From positions 1 through 64,000 of the forward strand of contig JAHHHR010000041.1 in assembly GCA_019359245.1 (NCBI GenBank): 64,000 nucleotides of DNA. The letters are read 5' to 3'. Numbering within the stretch: position 1 is the first letter of the stretch; each line of letters opens with the position of its first letter. The notes below the pieces were generated by a model. It saw only the letters and a list, made by a program, of their open reading frames with translations. It did no database searches and was not told the origin of the DNA. The position numbers were made by a program, and so were the translations under genes. This document shows, one piece after another, positions 63,907-64,000 of this stretch. This DNA comes from Nostoc desertorum CM1-VF14. GTDB taxonomy: Bacteria; Cyanobacteriota; Cyanobacteriia; Cyanobacteriales; Nostocaceae.

Positions 63907-64000
63907 TGCTGTCCCAGGTATTTATTATCAATGAGTGTCAGAACATTTCTTTTTACATACTGAAGCTATAACTTAATGTAGCAACTTTTGATACACTGCT

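Noticed and set aside
1..64000. tRNA or rRNA genes
   Set aside because: No cloverleaf-like TTCGA/T-loop and CCA-end context or rRNA-conserved stretch was recognised by eye. A tRNAscan-SE/barrnap run would settle it.

Overview
The window reads as chromosomal DNA of a filamentous, probably Nostocales-type cyanobacterium. The evidence is frequent GCGATCGC (HIP1) octamers, moderate to low GC, a CYP110-type P450, a DevBCA-type exporter, cyanobacterial AAA-like/WD40 giants, a PEP-CTERM protein, and many short dispersed repeats and decayed insertion sequences. No rRNA, tRNA or CRISPR array was recognised.

Left part (1-8 kb): a decayed IS630 tail, a LuxR-type regulator whose receiver domain has lost its centre, a Ca2+/H+ antiporter (cax), debris, then a small minus-strand group (230-aa unknown protein, P450, DUF574-type methyltransferase) with the tail of a second, deleted P450. 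8-11 kb: a compact ECF42-type sigma factor cassette (sigma factor, DGPF/YCII protein, VOC protein, and a second VOC gene cut by an IS remnant). Its divergent intergenic region carries a duplicated 59-bp promoter-like element. 11-18 kb: a RarA ATPase fusion, a hypothetical gene, and a blue-light (LOV) PAS-GGDEF-EAL c-di-GMP protein. 18.5-22.4 kb: a co-directional RidA, cupin, AraC, MFS, azoreductase group. 22.7-26.4 kb: an ArsR-pstS-pstC-pstA-pstB phosphate uptake operon. 26.4-30.2 kb: gene fragments, an RTX lipase, an ISH3-like remnant and a quinone-type oxidoreductase.

The centrepiece (about 30.5-54.2 kb) is an unassigned lipid/lipopeptide locus. The minus strand holds devB, devC, a 180-aa unknown, a fatty acyl-AMP ligase, a stand-alone ACP, a 2.5-kaa PKS (KS-AT-KR-ACP-KS-dead AT) and devA. 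Divergently lie a CYP110-like P450, a 2035-aa NRPS-like protein (ACP-ACP-C-T-A-C-SDR, no thioesterase) and an MFS transporter. The adenylation pocket reads as serine-specific. My inference is that a fatty acid is activated by the FAAL, extended by one or two malonyl units, joined to serine, possibly hydroxylated, and exported through a DevBCA/TolC-like route. A 103-bp MITE-like element with perfect 10-bp target duplications has rewritten the PKS C terminus.

Right part (53-64 kb): a PEP-CTERM surface protein, an IS graveyard (IS982 and IS630 debris), a Crp-like regulator, a small heptad-repeat protein, and a pair of AAA-like ATPase genes, one carrying 14 WD40 repeats and the other an N-terminal helix-turn-helix-like domain.
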